Origin: Pelomyxa schiedti
Lineage: Eukaryota; Evosea; Pelobiontida; Pelomyxidae
Assembly (NCBI GenBank): GCA_020536535.1
Contig: JAHLWZ010000566.1
Span: forward strand, 2,229 to 55,888
Direction: 5' to 3'
DNA length: 53,660 bases
In this document: positions 33,352 through 50,423 of the stretch, piece after piece
Numbering within the stretch: position 1 is the stretch's first letter
Layout: each line of letters begins with the position of its first letter
The notes under the pieces: model-generated
What the model was told of the DNA's origin: nothing
Databases searched by the model: none
The model's input: only the letters and a program-made list of their open reading frames with translations
Position numbers and translations under genes: made by a program

Positions 33352-35915
33352 TCAGTGTTTCGGTTTTTCTTTCTTTATTGTTTCCATTGTGTTGTATGAC
33401 TTTAATAACGATAGTAAAAGAAATTAGGGTGTTTTCTTTTTTTCCCCCCCTGTTTGACCTAACTTGAACATCTTTTTTTGTTGGTTAGGACCTTGTTACT
33501 ATGTCTACACAAAGCGAACTTGACCACGCACTTGACCTTATATGGGAAGAGGGCATTTTACGATTATTCGTGAAGCGTGCTTCCCCTGCTGCTTCCTGCT
33601 TCCGAGCGAAGCAGGTAATATTGTTGCAACCATTCCTTCCCTCACGTTCTCACTTGTTTTTTTAGCGTTCAAGCTTGGGGCAACCGAATCTGCCCTGTCC
33701 TCCACCACCCTGGTTAGTCGGTAATTTACGACAGCCACCCCAGATTGCATGCATGCAAGATTTCTTCCATCGCATTATGATGACAATACATAACTCTGGT
33801 ACATTTCACATCAATTCCCAACAAATTATTGTATAAAATTGTGTATCGATACCAATGTAAGTTTAGCACACATGGCACATTTGCACTGCAAGATGAGAAA
33901 CCTCTTCTTCAACGAAGATCTGATGCACTGCGATCCATGCCTTTCACCTACCATGTGCAGAGACACGAGAGAAGAGAAATCGCTTTTCTGCAACCTGGAT
34001 TTGCCTTCCCCTCCTCCAACACCCCCCCACTCACCTATAATGCAATCCACAAAGCCTCCCGATTCCTCCCCTCTTCCAGATTACAACACCCCTCCAACTT
34101 CACTCCCTCCCTCACCGAATTATCCTTGTCCCCCACCACCACTATGCCAACAGTCAACACCCATCCCCATGCAACAACCCAACCAACCTGAGGAGAACAA
34201 TAATATATGCCAACAAACAGAATATCATCAACCAGAACAGCAACAAAAAAACCCCCCACCTGTAGACATTAGTAAACCAGTTTTAATTCAAGAATTACAA
34301 CTGCCTCCCCCACCGCCACCACCCCCAGCTACTGTTTCCCTCTCTCAACCACCTTCAAACCCATCACCACATCCTCCCAATTTTCCAAACCCTGTACTAC
34401 CGTTAGATATCAATGCCAATCCAATCCCACCAACACCCCAGCCCAATTCCCCACAAGCAGCTTTGACAGGAACCGCTTCCCCACAAGCCACACCATCCGG
34501 TGCAGTAACACCCACATCCCACCCCTGTTGTCCAGAAAACGCCATACCTGAATTCAGCAATTTCGTGGAACAGCTAGTGGCCTTGCCTGTGGTGAAAAAT
34601 ACCCTCACGGAACTAGTACCCCAGCTTGTGCCAGACTTCGTCGATAAAATAGACCTATGGTGTGTTTACAAAACAATGGGAGTTATTCTGATGCCTGATA
34701 AAGGTATGAATGGCTTGCCTCACCGGACTCGGCACAAGAAGTTGAGCCGAGAATTATTTGTGATGGGTGCAGTCAAGCGATAACAGGATGTATGTAATGA
34801 TATGAACACTTGTTAACAATGCACCTAATCAGCCGCTCTCAAAGCCAGGTTCAAGTGTGCTGCCTGTGTAGATTACGATTTATGTTCTGACTGTGTAAAT
34901 AAAGTAAAATTCCACCTCTTTATTACTGACAAAACTCACTGTGGTCTAAAAAAAAAAAACAACAGCGAGACATCCACAACCCCGAGCACTCTTTTCACAA
35001 AATACCAGCAGCGTCAAGTATGAGATGGTGCCCTTACTCGCGGAAATTCTGGCCCAAGAAGTATTTCGCCTCCCCTCCCACAATCCCGCGCTCCTCACTC
35101 AAGGGTTCCCAATTCAGGTGTTGCAAGCCGCTGCCTTCGTGCGACCTGGCTACGAACGCGGCCGCGAGCGCCGTGCAGGCGGCGTGCTGCCCGACGACGG
35201 CGACGGTGGCGTGCTGCGCCAGCGCCATACCGCTGTGCATGTGCCCAGAGTCGATGATGCTCGCCAAGTGCGTCGCCGACGGCACGCTGGAGGACGGGAT
35301 GCTGATCGAGACCGGCGTCACGTACGTGAAGATATGGACGGTGGAGAACGAGGGCAAGAGGCCGTGGCCCCAGGGCTCCAGGCTGGTCTTCGTCCAGGGC
35401 GACAGGATGTCGGCCCCAGAGTCGATGGAAGTGCGGCCGATCATGCCTGGCTCGCGCACCGAGCTCGCCGTCGAAGTCACAGCATCGTATGAGCTCCCAC
35501 AATTACTTTTTTTTTTTCTTCTTGCCCACTGACCAAAAAAAAAAAAAACCCTCACAGAGAGCCGAGACGCCACCTGGGATTCTGGCAACTTGTTGGGCCT
35601 GACAACAAACCGTTTGGGCAGCGTCTGTGGGTGGACGTGATAGCAGTGCCAAAAGAACAGACGCCGGCGACACCTCCCCAGGCGTCGCCAAGCAGCTCGG
35701 ACCCAGATTCGCCGCCGCAGTCGCCCGCGCACGCGCCGTTGGACGACGCCGACATCCCGACGGAGCTAGATCTGCCGACCAAGGAGGAACAGACGAACCT
35801 GGAAACACTGGCGTCCATGGGGTTTTGTGACACGGGCCTCAACTTGTGGCTACTTCGTACCCACAAAAACAACCTGTGTGAGACACTGAGGGAGCTTCTC
35901 TCGCACCAAGACTGA
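32994..35915 (+). CDS. NBR1: NBR1-like selective autophagy receptor (PB1, ZZ, FW, UBA)
   Basis: Exon 1 (ATG 32994) and exon 2 form a PB1 domain: LLVKLTIELPEASFREIRRV with the basic-cluster Lys, and WLDEEGDLVTMSTQSELDHA, the acidic OPCA motif, so it can bind both ways. A long Pro/Gln-rich linker follows (33990-34540). A ZZ zinc finger is split by an intron: IICDGCSQAITG, then RFKCAACVDYDLCSDCVN. The FW (four-tryptophan) domain is FVKIW-like: VTYVKIWTVENEGKRPWPQG, then LVFVQGDRM and FGQRLWVDVIAV. A C-terminal UBA (LETLASMGFCDTGLNLWLL) closes the protein, very like animal NBR1 UBA. NBR1 links ubiquitinated cargo to Atg8 on phagophores. No LIR motif was identified with confidence. The first exon and the FW exon are GC-rich. 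Confidence 0.88.
33303..33348 (+). repeat. Poly(T) tract of 46 bases in intron 1 of the NBR1-like gene
   Basis: An unbroken T46 lies 20-odd bases after the donor (GTACGT) of intron 1; its length in the true genome is uncertain because long homopolymers are error-prone. The intron ends at the TTAG before GACCTTGTTAC near 33489. Confidence 0.9.
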
Positions 35916-36106
35916 GAGATCGTTGGCACCACCAGCACCAAAGCAAAGACACACCAACACCCACAAGCTTTTTTGTTTTTGTTGTTACTATATTCTTAAA
36001 TGCAATTTTAATGACACCCAGTAAGCCGGGGAATAGTGCCAAACGGCTTGGCAGAGGCACAAAGGAAAAACAGGCCAAAATATCTCATAAACAAAGATAT
36101 AACCTA

Positions 36107-37658
36107 ATGAGATCTCACGTTCTTCTTGGGATTTTACACATGGCGGTTGTGACGGGACTGTGCACGACGCGGCACCCCGTTGTTCTTATTCCTGGAGTGT
36201 AGGCATACCCGAAATTGACTGGTTTATTCATACTGAGCGTTTGGCGTTTTTTTAGAGGCGGAACTATATTAGAGGGTCTCTTGAACATTACAATCGGGGA
36301 AGGTATTGACGATCTGCCGTATGACATGTGTCCGAGAGTTAGGTGTGGCTATGTTCTCTTCTCCTCTTTTTTCCCCACTTAGGATTTGACTAAAATTGGA
36401 CAGGGAATGGCATCGCTATTGGATAAAATGTAGTGACATGATCCCCGATGTTGACCAATGTGTTCAGTACTATCTGTAATTTGTGAATTTCCATTGAAGT
36501 AGGTTTTTACTGGCAATACTAGAAGCCCGCAATGGATAAACGGCTCATTTCAGAATGCCCCTGGAGTAGATATCAGGGTCCCACATTTCGGTGAGGATAC
36601 TTACTAGTATCTACTATGGATGACTGTCAACAGGCGATACGGAGGCAATCGACATACTGGATCCAGAGCCGTTTTTGAGACAGTTTACACATTATTTTCA
36701 TGAAATCATTCTAGCTCTTGAAGCAGAAGGTAATCTAATGCCCCAATCTGCACCAAACTCTTTTAGGTTATGTGGTCAAGGAAGATTTGTTTGGAGCAGG
36801 ATTCGATTGGCGATGGTTCCCTACTGACGAGTGGGTTAAGCAACTTCAAACACTTGTGGAATTTGCTTACTCGCGCAAACAAATACCTGTTGATTTGGTT
36901 ACTCACAGCCTTGGTGGACCATATTCCTATTACTTCCTTTCAGTAATGGTACTTCTATGTACTGAGAATATTTCCATTAAATATTTGTTTATACAGAGCG
37001 AATCTTGGAAGGATACGTACATCCACCAATGGATAACATTAGCATCACCATGGATTGGCTCCGTGAATTCTGTAATGGCTATTCTTACTGGTTATAACTT
37101 CGGTTTTCCTGTTTTGCCTATGTCCTACAGAAATCTGGAGAGAAATCTGCAATCCTCCTACTGTGCGTTTGCGCTTTTTTTTTTCCCCTCCTCTCATATT
37201 GTCATCTAGTCTTACTGCCAAATCCCAACTTCTGGGGCTCAACAACATTGGTGAAGACGCCAAGCAAGTCGTATACAGCACAGGACTACCTTACTTTGTG
37301 GCGAGATGCAAACATTCCTCCTCAGTTCAACCAAGTAACTCTGGATGCTTTCAACTTCACATCCGACTTGCATTTTCCGGCAACGAGGAAAATCCCAATG
37401 AAGTGTTTGTATGCCACTGGGGTCAGAACACCAGAAATGTTGCAGTACTTTGATTCCGATTGGGACTCATATCCTAAGAAGCGGCATGGCGATGGAGATG
37501 GGACCGTCAATGTGAAGTCACTGGTGTATGCATGCGATATGTGGACCAGCCAAGGCTACGACGTCGAGACGCGGACTTACCCCGGAGTCACACATGTAGG
37601 CATTCTAGCCAACAACGCAGTGATCTCTTCTATCGTGGATTTTGTTTGTCAAGAATAA
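36107..37658 (+). CDS. PLA2G15: Secreted/lysosomal phospholipase of the PLA2G15/LCAT family
   Basis: The ATG at 36107 gives a signal peptide (MRSHVLLGILHMAVVTGLC) directly followed by RHPVVLIPG, the LCAT-family oxyanion motif. Later exons carry PDVDQCVQYY, GVDIRVPHFGDT, LFGAGFDWRW, the nucleophile elbow VDLVTHSLGGPYSYYF (catalytic Ser), WKDTYIHQWITLASPWIGS, LLPNPNFWG, YATGVRTPE, then GDGDGTVNVKSL (catalytic Asp) and THVGIL (catalytic His). The triad Ser-Asp-His is intact. Family members are acyltransferases/phospholipases A of the lysosome (PLA2G15) or plasma (LCAT). PLA2G15 is the closer match by the YV..ED..GA..DWR and LLP.PN segments. AATAAA overlaps the stop codon (37654-37659). PDAT-type homologues are longer and membrane-anchored, so less likely. 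Confidence 0.85.
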
Positions 37659-37659
37659 A
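37654..37659 (+). promoter_or_regulatory. Poly(A) signal AATAAA overlapping the stop codon of the lipase gene
   Basis: The TAA stop at 37656-37658 is part of an AATAAA hexamer. Cleavage 10-30 nt downstream would fall in or beside the last codons of the convergent ABCC gene, whose stop is at 37676. Confidence 0.55.
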
Positions 37660-37675
37660 AGGAAAGCTCTCTTTA

Positions 37676-43773
<6,098 letters not shown>

Positions 43774-44009
43774 CGACCTCACAGAGCTCCCTCTCCTTTT
43801 TGCTCGAAATTCCACGATGGCGATTTCCCGTTTTCACACTCCGAAAAAGGCAGGGTACACCCACGCTTAGGCTCAGGAACCTGGGCCAAACCTCTGTACT
43901 TGAAACTCCTCATGTTCCTTGTGCCTTCTCCTCTCCAGAAGGTTCCTCCTCTGAGTCGGAGGTGCAATCAGGGCGAATTGCAGTCTCTGAAAGTCATAGT
44001 AATAAAGAA
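43774..44009. promoter_or_regulatory. Divergent promoter region, ABCC / CIAO1
   Basis: About 236 bp lie between the divergent start codons. Both strands happen to be partly open here (the CIAO1 frame stays open upstream to 43800), but without an upstream ATG supported by homology. No TATA box is seen. Confidence 0.45.
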
Positions 44010-45359
44010 ATGTTCAGTGGGTTGACGTGTGTGGGGACGCTGACGGGACACACGGACCGGATCTGGCACGTGGCGTGGTCACCGGATGGGAGCATGGTGT
44101 CGTCGTGTGGAAGCGACAGATCCGTGAGATTGTGGTCCAGGAGGGGTGCCGATTGGGCTTGTGTGGCTACACTCGATTTAGCACACGAGAGGACTGTATG
44201 TGCTGAGTTTTTTTCCTTTTTCTTTTTGCCTTATTGCCTTTTTTTTCCCCGTGTTTTCTTCTTTACTTACTTTATCATTGAGGTGCGTAGAACGGCGTGG
44301 TCTCCCGACGGAAAACTTTTGGCCGCTGCGTCTTTCGATTCATCTGTTTCACTTTGGGAACCTGGCGTTAGACTTGGTAACTATTTTTACGTTTCAAAAG
44401 AGTCTCTGAATCCTCCTAGAAACCCCGCTCACCACTCTCGAGGGTCATGAGAATGAAGTCAAGTCCGTAACATTTGATTCCACTGGTTCTCTCCTTGCCA
44501 CCTGCAGTAGGGACAAGTCTATCTGGATTTGGAATGGTTTTCCCCTTCTCCTTTTCCTGGAGTGTCTGAGTTGTTAGTCGAGGATAAAACGGAACCCTCC
44601 TGTCTCTCAGTTCTTCGTGGTCACACTGGGGATGTGAAAACAGTGCTCTTCCAACCAAATAAGCAGGTTAGGAAAATCCTCAAACTAACGGCTACGAAAT
44701 TAACATGTCATGAACAGCTTTTAGCTTCTTGCAGCTATGACAATACCGTAAAATTATGGAAAAGTGGAAACCCTGATTGGGTGTGTGTAGACACACTTGA
44801 GAGTCACTCGTCAACTGTGTGGGATGCTAGTTTTGATGCTACTGGGAATAGACTTGGTTGTTAGATTTTTTCTTTAATTCATATATTTCATATTAATCTT
44901 CCAACAGTTACTTGTAGTGACGATTGTACTCTCAACATCTGGCAAGACACCACTTCGACACCCACTTCTCCATCTCCAAGCAACCCCATACCTCCACATA
45001 CATGGAAGCAAGTCACCACTCTAGCTGGCTTCCATACACGGTCCATCTTTTCGGTTGCATGGTCACACGCACCTCATGGTCTCATTGCAGCTGGTTCTGG
45101 TGACGACTCCATCACACTTTTCCAGGAGGTTTGTCCACACAACAATATTAATGAAGCCTACCAACGACTGAACCACTAACTACATTTGGCACAACAGACT
45201 CCTGTTCCGGGTAGTAAGGATACTACATTCACACTCCTCAAGAGGATACCCAAGGCTCACGACTATGATGTAAACTGTGTTGCCTGGAACCCACGCCATC
45301 CTCACGTTTTGGCATCATGCGGAGATGATAATGTTATTAAAATATGGCACCTCACCTGA
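44010..45359 (+). CDS. CIAO1: CIAO1, WD40 protein of the cytosolic iron-sulfur targeting complex
   Basis: Spliced into about five or six exons; start at [16 protein letters not shown] repeats read in the CIAO1 order: [149 protein letters not shown]; and finally [20 protein letters not shown] with a stop right after IKIWHLT. That gives the seven-bladed propeller. CIAO1 works with MMS19 and CIAO2B to pass Fe-S clusters to nuclear and cytosolic proteins. Length and repeat spacing match animal CIAO1. AATAAA at 45422 is a likely poly(A) signal. Confidence 0.9.
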
Positions 45360-45421
45360 GCTACACAACGGTTACCCATACCACAAATCCCAAAAATTAC
45401 TTTTCTTTCAAATTTATCTCC

Positions 45422-45427
45422 AATAAA
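45422..45427 (+). promoter_or_regulatory. Probable poly(A) signal of CIAO1
   Basis: AATAAA lies 63 nt after the CIAO1 stop and 30 nt before the stop of the convergent eIF4E gene, so the CIAO1 3' end probably overlaps that gene antisense. Confidence 0.5.
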
Positions 45428-45456
45428 CAATTTTTTTTCTCTTTTTTTTCCCTAGG

Positions 45457-47351
45457 TTACAAGAGTGAGACCATATAAACAACACTCGCCACTGCAGAAG
45501 TAAGAAGCAAGCTTGGAAGCAAAAATGTAGTCACAGCCCCACAATAGCTTCTTCGCGCAACACTCACTCTGTCAGTCTGTGAGGGTTGCTGCTGTTTTTG
45601 TGCTGTGACCTGGGCCAACTCAAGAGGAGCTCCCTCCTGTGTAGCTTGTGTGTTGGTCTCATCACGCCGCTCCTCGCCGGGTTGAGTATCAGTGACATCA
45701 CTGGTGGGGTTTGTGGTGTCCTCAGAAGGTAAGGGAGAAGAGGATTCAGCAGCAGTGGGTGTTGGGTTCTGGAGGGCAACACCAAGAGCGGGATTGGGGA
45801 CAGCCTCTTCGCTGGCCGTGGTGTTGTTGAGGACTGGTAGTGAGATTGGGAGGATTGGGGACTCAGGGCTGCTGCTGTTGCTGGAAAAGTCAGAGCGGGG
45901 GCAAGTGTCAGTTGGGGAGGACTGCAATTCACTGCCAGAGGCACAGCATGAGTCAGAGGAATTTCCTCCAGAAGCGGAAAGGAAGCAGTCCGGGGAGCAG
46001 CTTCTGGATGACAGGGTCCTCTCGCTGTCTGAAGAGCCACTGTCCGCACTAGAAGAGCGGGGGGAAAGCGAGGGAGAAGAAGTGGGGGAGGACGAGGCGG
46101 AAGCTGAAGCTTGGTGTGTCAGGGACTGCACAACTTGCTGTTTGTGAACGTTAGGATGGAAAGATATGAGGGTAGGTAGAAACCTGGTGTGGAACGTAGG
46201 CTATGTTCACGTAGGGCTTCCCCACAATACTGGAAATGCGTGAAGAAATGGCACCTAGGTCATCAGTTGTGCTTTTGTTCCACACAGTTATTTGCATGCC
46301 AAATCGTCGCATTTGCATGACTAGCCCACACTAAAGGAAATAAGTTCGGAACTCAAGGAATAATTTGCTACATACAATTTCAGCACCAAGGAGGTCATAA
46401 AAAAATGCAATTGCCAATGAAAACCAAATTCTGTGGAGTTCAGACTCTTTCTCATGTTTAAGAACAAAGGCCTAGGATTTGTTAGAAACTCCAAGAATTA
46501 GCTTCTACTTACAAATTTGCCACCAGATTGGTTCATTGGGTCCTCCCACACAGGGGCAATTCCGTCTCGGAACAAATGAATGCTGCACTCGCCCGAATTG
46601 GCAGAAAAAGGGTTCACTTGGCGAGACACATACACCCAATGTTGCCAGAAGTCCTAGTGTGTACATTTAAGAAATCCAGTAAAATGACAAAAGTGGTATT
46701 ACCTGCAAAGAATTTAATACAGGACTTCTGTGCAACGTCGAGAGCCAGTCACTTGCAGTGCATCCGACATGTGCCAAAGAAGACAGCCTATCCAATACCC
46801 CACTGCACCACATCACACATTTGGAAGTAACAGCCGGAGCTGCCGGAAACACTGCAGAATTGGCCTTAGATTTCTCTATAGAGTAACCGCAATAAGTTTT
46901 CACCGAACTTACAGAGATAGGAGAAGGGGCATAATAATAATAATAAAAATCCGAACCTGACGGATCCTCAGTTGAATTAATGGCAGAATGAATTAAGCTG
47001 CTTGACACCACAAGGAAAACGAATTCGTTCTGGTTGATGCAACTTGGGCACGACTTGGTGGGGCCTTCAGAGAACAGCCTCCCATAATAGTGCCCCCGCC
47101 TATCGCCCCTAGTCGACGAATGCTCATGAGACTTGGGCAAAGAATGGTGCTGCATTGTGTGCATTTTTTCCTCGGCAGGCGATGTTGTGGCAGCAGTCCC
47201 ACAATTCCTCCATTTGTTGTTTGCTCTCCTCGCACTACCATTGCTGCTCTGCACCCTGGTTGATGGAACTGGCATTGTGCCCTTGTCGTTGGTTTATTGG
47301 TTTGTTGTTGGTCTTGTTTTTTTTTGCTATGAATGACTGGATGTGTTGCCA
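45457..47351 (-). CDS. eIF4E (cap-binding) with Ser/Pro-rich extension and C-terminal transmembrane helix
   Basis: The cap-binding core is spread over exons 46165-47020. TNSFSLW matches the conserved N-terminal W motif. In SDWLSTLHRSPVLNSLQDFW the first Trp sits 17 residues before the second, as for Trp56 in eIF4E (4EHP has Tyr there). Next come HLFRDGIAPVWEDPMNQSGG (Trp102-Glu103), ESELHRIWFSLAIAFFYDLL, and MQITVWNKSTTDD (Trp166 position). YVNIAYVPHQ then splices directly to QVVQSLTHQAS, opening about 200 residues rich in Ser, Pro, Thr and Glu. The end is VARRSYCGAVTTFLLPSLLL plus TSAVASVVYMVSLL and stop: a basic flank and a hydrophobic helix of over 20 residues. The start ATG (47351) and the exons between FSLW and SDWL are uncertain. 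eIF4E binds the mRNA 5' cap; membrane anchoring would localise it. The core call is strong. Confidence 0.8.
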
Positions 47352-47783
47352 TTTTTCGTTTTAAAAAGGGGAAAAAAGGCAAACGAGCCACGTAGCCGCT
47401 CTTTTGTTGCCTTTTTTTTTCTTTGGTTTTTTTTTGACCGCGAAGATGATGACAGGGCATTTCCGTGATTTCTCCTTGATCTTACCGCTTTCGACCATCG
47501 GGAACATTGTGCAAAAAGGCCGGAACAAGACTGGAACAAAGTTCCAATGCATCCCATTGCAAACTCTTTTAGTTCAGTGCATGCGACTGTAATGTAATGT
47601 TTTTGGGTTGGGTACGGGTGTATTTGTGGAATGAGAGGATATCAGCCTGAGTTGGTGTACTGTGCGCACTTTCAAACGTAATTTGTATCACTTCGACGCG
47701 GGTGGCTAGCAGCTTGTGTGAATGAAGTAAAATCACAGGGGCCTTTGGGGAATCTTTGGAAAGGGGGAGGCAACAGGCTACGT
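47352..47783. other. Intergenic region between SMG9 and eIF4E
   Basis: Both neighbours are on the minus strand; it must hold the SMG9 3' UTR and the eIF4E promoter and 5' UTR. Homopolymer A/T runs (47345-47430) dominate the side near the eIF4E start. Short ORFs on both strands have no recognisable family and no support. Confidence 0.5.
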
Positions 47784-49859
47784 TCATGTGGTCGACATCA
47801 TTTGCACTCTCTGCAAGGTCTTGAGATATTCATTAATTACTGTACTTTTCTTTATCATGTCCCAGAGTCTCGCCGCATTCCTCAACCTGAGATAAATGAG
47901 TACAGAAGTCCAATTAGAGCGTAAGTAAGGACACAGACCAATCACGCTGTGAAATCGGTCGAGCAAACGGGGAGACAGGCATTTCTAGAAGGGAGTGCAC
48001 AACGTTGGACATGGCAAGGCTACTGCTTGTACTGCAGAAGCAGTCTTGGGCAGGCACTACAAAAACCGGAAATGATTTCTCGGCCGTTGACGGGTACCCT
48101 TGCTGTGACGTTGATGAAGCTGTTGTTCCACTTGGTTGCGGTGATGCGTTTCGTCGACTGGATAAAAATCGAGTTTGTGAGAAGTACATGCCCACAGCTC
48201 GCTTCAACTCTGGGACAATGTTGTCACGATCAATACTGAGGTCATCATAGTAAGCATTATTGTAGACGAAGACTTGAGATGCAAAATTAGAAATGGCGAA
48301 GAGAAAGGGCCAACCAAGATCAGAAGTGTATTCATCAAGTCCAGAGGCTTCCGTAGTGGTCGAGGTAAGGAGTGATGGATCTGGAATGTAAGCCTGCAAG
48401 TAAGTGATTTCAAGGTACAGACAGAATTTTACAGAGGTTATCTACCTTTACCATTTCGGCAGTCCTCAAGAGCCTCCACAAATTAAGATCAGTCAAGGCA
48501 TCTTGGACTACTATCACTATGTGACAAACTGATATGAGCCAAACGGCAAGTTGGATAGACTAACATAAATAGAGATTAGTTTTAGATAGAATAGAGAGGA
48601 ACAACCTGCAATTCCACGAGATTTTCGTAAGACAAAACGTTGGGAGGTAGTTGCGGTTGCTCTTTCATCAATTTTGTAAGTTGATCTGGACTAAATGCAC
48701 CTTGAGTATCTACAAGTAATAGTTGCTCAGGGGACAATGCAATGGAGGCACCAAGAGTAGGAGCGGGAGTGGCCTAAACGAGTTAAGGAGCACTGAATGG
48801 AATAGCTCAACATTACATCATTGACACCAAGCAAGTGTTGCATTAGCGCAGTTTTTCCTGCGTAAAGGTGAGACGGGAGGGGAGGTCCCTACCAGTTTTT
48901 TTTTGAAAAAAAAAAAGGGAATCACCAACATCCTGCCTCCCAAAAACACCAATCACTTTCGCTTCTTTATCAGATAAACCGGGAATCTAGAAAAGAGGTA
49001 AGTACCGCACAAACTTCTCCAACATCTAACCTTTGGTGATTCTGAGAATAACATTGTCTGTTCCCCAATAACTTTAATCCATTCAATGTCTGATGTATTG
49101 CACTGATTCCAACAATGTAATAGCCCCGTAATGAACGAGGAACTAACATTTGCAGTGGGACTAACTTCGCTGCCACAAGTCACTGTAGTACCAACAGAAC
49201 TGCCTTGACTGTGAGACGCAGAAGTTGGAGATGACAGGATAGTTATTGGCGGTGCATGAGGGTACCGAGAATGCGTAGGCGACTCCGGGCCCAGTGGAGG
49301 CGATACAACACCACGTGAGGAAAGCTGCTTTGCACCAAGAATAACAGGTATATTCACAACAGGTTGATTAACCTTTTTTTTTTTTTTTTAAAAAAAAAAG
49401 GGGGTTATATGTATTTGTTAGTTGTATCACGGTCATTTGGAACAGGCACCAACCAAAACAAACACGCATGCACATGAATACACGAATAGGCTGCAGCCAC
49501 AGCCACAGCCCCAGCAGGACACACACATTTGGTTTTTGTTGATTCCGTCCCCTCTGCAGCACGTGCACGACAGGGGCGGCACTAGCAGCAACCCCCCGAC
49601 CACCCACACCACCGCCACCACCACCACCATTGCCATGGACATTGGCATTGACATTGACATTTGCACTGGCATTACCAGTGCTGTTGTGGATAGTCGACGG
49701 GGGGGAGGAGGCTGTGGGCAAAGGGGGGCTGGCGGGCGTGCTGGGGTTGGCGGGACACGAGACAACACCCACGCGCCCCACGCCCACGGCCATGGGGACG
49801 ACTCCCCCGCGGCCGACACCCACGTTGTTCGTTACGGTGCGTGGCGGTGTGGGCTTCAT
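47784..49859 (-). CDS. SMG9: SMG9, nonsense-mediated decay factor (G-fold partner of SMG8/SMG1)
   Basis: ATG at 49859; the first exon is a Pro/Ala/Gly/Asn-rich tail. Next, MNIPVILGAKQL matches the SMG9 P-I-I-L type motif. The G-like domain has a split P-loop: VIGVFGRQDVGKTALMQHLL (the intron falls inside G-K-T, about 48857-48929). QLPPNVLSYENLVELQSIQL and SVCHIVIVVQDALTDLNLWR plus LLRTAEMVK match the SMG9 core (HVVIVVQDWFTDLSLYRFLQTAEMVK in human). PFLFAISNFAS and VFV-type strands follow. The C-terminus RNAARLWDMIKKSTVINEYL matches the AARIWDGVRKS motif. SMG9 binds SMG8 and SMG1 and regulates UPF1 phosphorylation. The pattern is unmistakable although the loops differ. Confidence 0.88.
49371..49400. 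repeat. T16-A10 homopolymer junction in an SMG9 intron
   Basis: A run of 16 T followed directly by 10 A and then GGGGG, in the intron after the first SMG9 exon. The T and A arms are complementary and could fold back on themselves. Confidence 0.8.
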
Positions 49860-50112
49860 TGGTTATTGGCTATTGCAAGAAGGAACAGAGAGATGATTTG
49901 GTGGAATCATCACCCCCGCGAAATCACCCGCAACAGGAGGGGAGTTAAGGGAACTCCTACTCATACGGTGTTGTTTCAGTCATAGGAGCTTACCCTTGAT
50001 CCTTAGGATGGAAAAGGGACCTGTCAATGAAGGGCCGAAAGTGTCTGTTTCTAGCTGTGCCGAGGTAGATTGGGTTTGGATAGTGACCCCCACACTGTGA
50101 GGTGTGCTGGGG
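49860..50112. other. Intergenic region between SMG9 and the retrotransposon LTR
   Basis: Upstream region of SMG9 (promoter expected here), ending at the element. No ORF with support and no clear core-promoter motif. Confidence 0.5.
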
Positions 50113-50365
50113 TGTTGATGGTTGTTGGTTTACTTGTGTAGTAAGGGAGAAAGAAGCCCGAATACAAACACAAGAGTTTATTGCTTTTGCTTGGAATAAC
50201 TACGATGGTGTTGTTCCCGCCTTATAAAGGCGCTAGAATCAGTTCTAGGTGTCGCCTGGATCTCCCTCAGGGTTCCAACAGATTCGCAGTAATGTTCCCA
50301 GAAATCCATCAGTGATTAGAACCGTACGTAGAACTACAGCGACGTGAAGTCACCTCGCCACAACA
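50113..50365 (-). repeat. 3' LTR of the retrotransposon
   Basis: It is bounded by TGTTG at 50113 and CAACA ending at 50365, the usual short inverted ends, and sits directly after a polypurine tract (minus-strand GTGGTGGGGG, 50366-50375). Internally on the minus strand it has a TATA-like TTTATAAG (about 50220-50228) and AATAAA (about 50172-50177), i.e. promoter and poly(A) signal in the right order. The left end could instead be the TGTTGG at 50123. Confidence 0.65.
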
Positions 50366-50423
50366 CCCCCACCACAATTTAGGCAACACCTCGTGGTGTT
50401 GCGATTTAGCCTCCTGGTCATCG

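Noticed and set aside
34035-34608. Minus-strand ORFs under the NBR1-like linker
   Set aside because: Caused by the CCx/CAx bias of the Pro-rich coding sequence; no family features.
43774-43815. ABCC start at 43815
   Set aside because: That codon is GTG and an in-frame stop lies upstream with no ATG; the first ATG is at 43773.
43800-44009. N-terminal extension of CIAO1
   Set aside because: The frame is open but has no homology, and it overlaps the 5' end of the divergent ABCC gene; animal CIAO1 starts close to the first WD repeat.
47569-47787. 72-codon minus-strand ORF after SMG9
   Set aside because: It overlaps the SMG9 stop in another frame and has no recognisable family; the SMG9 C-terminal motif already ends at 47784.
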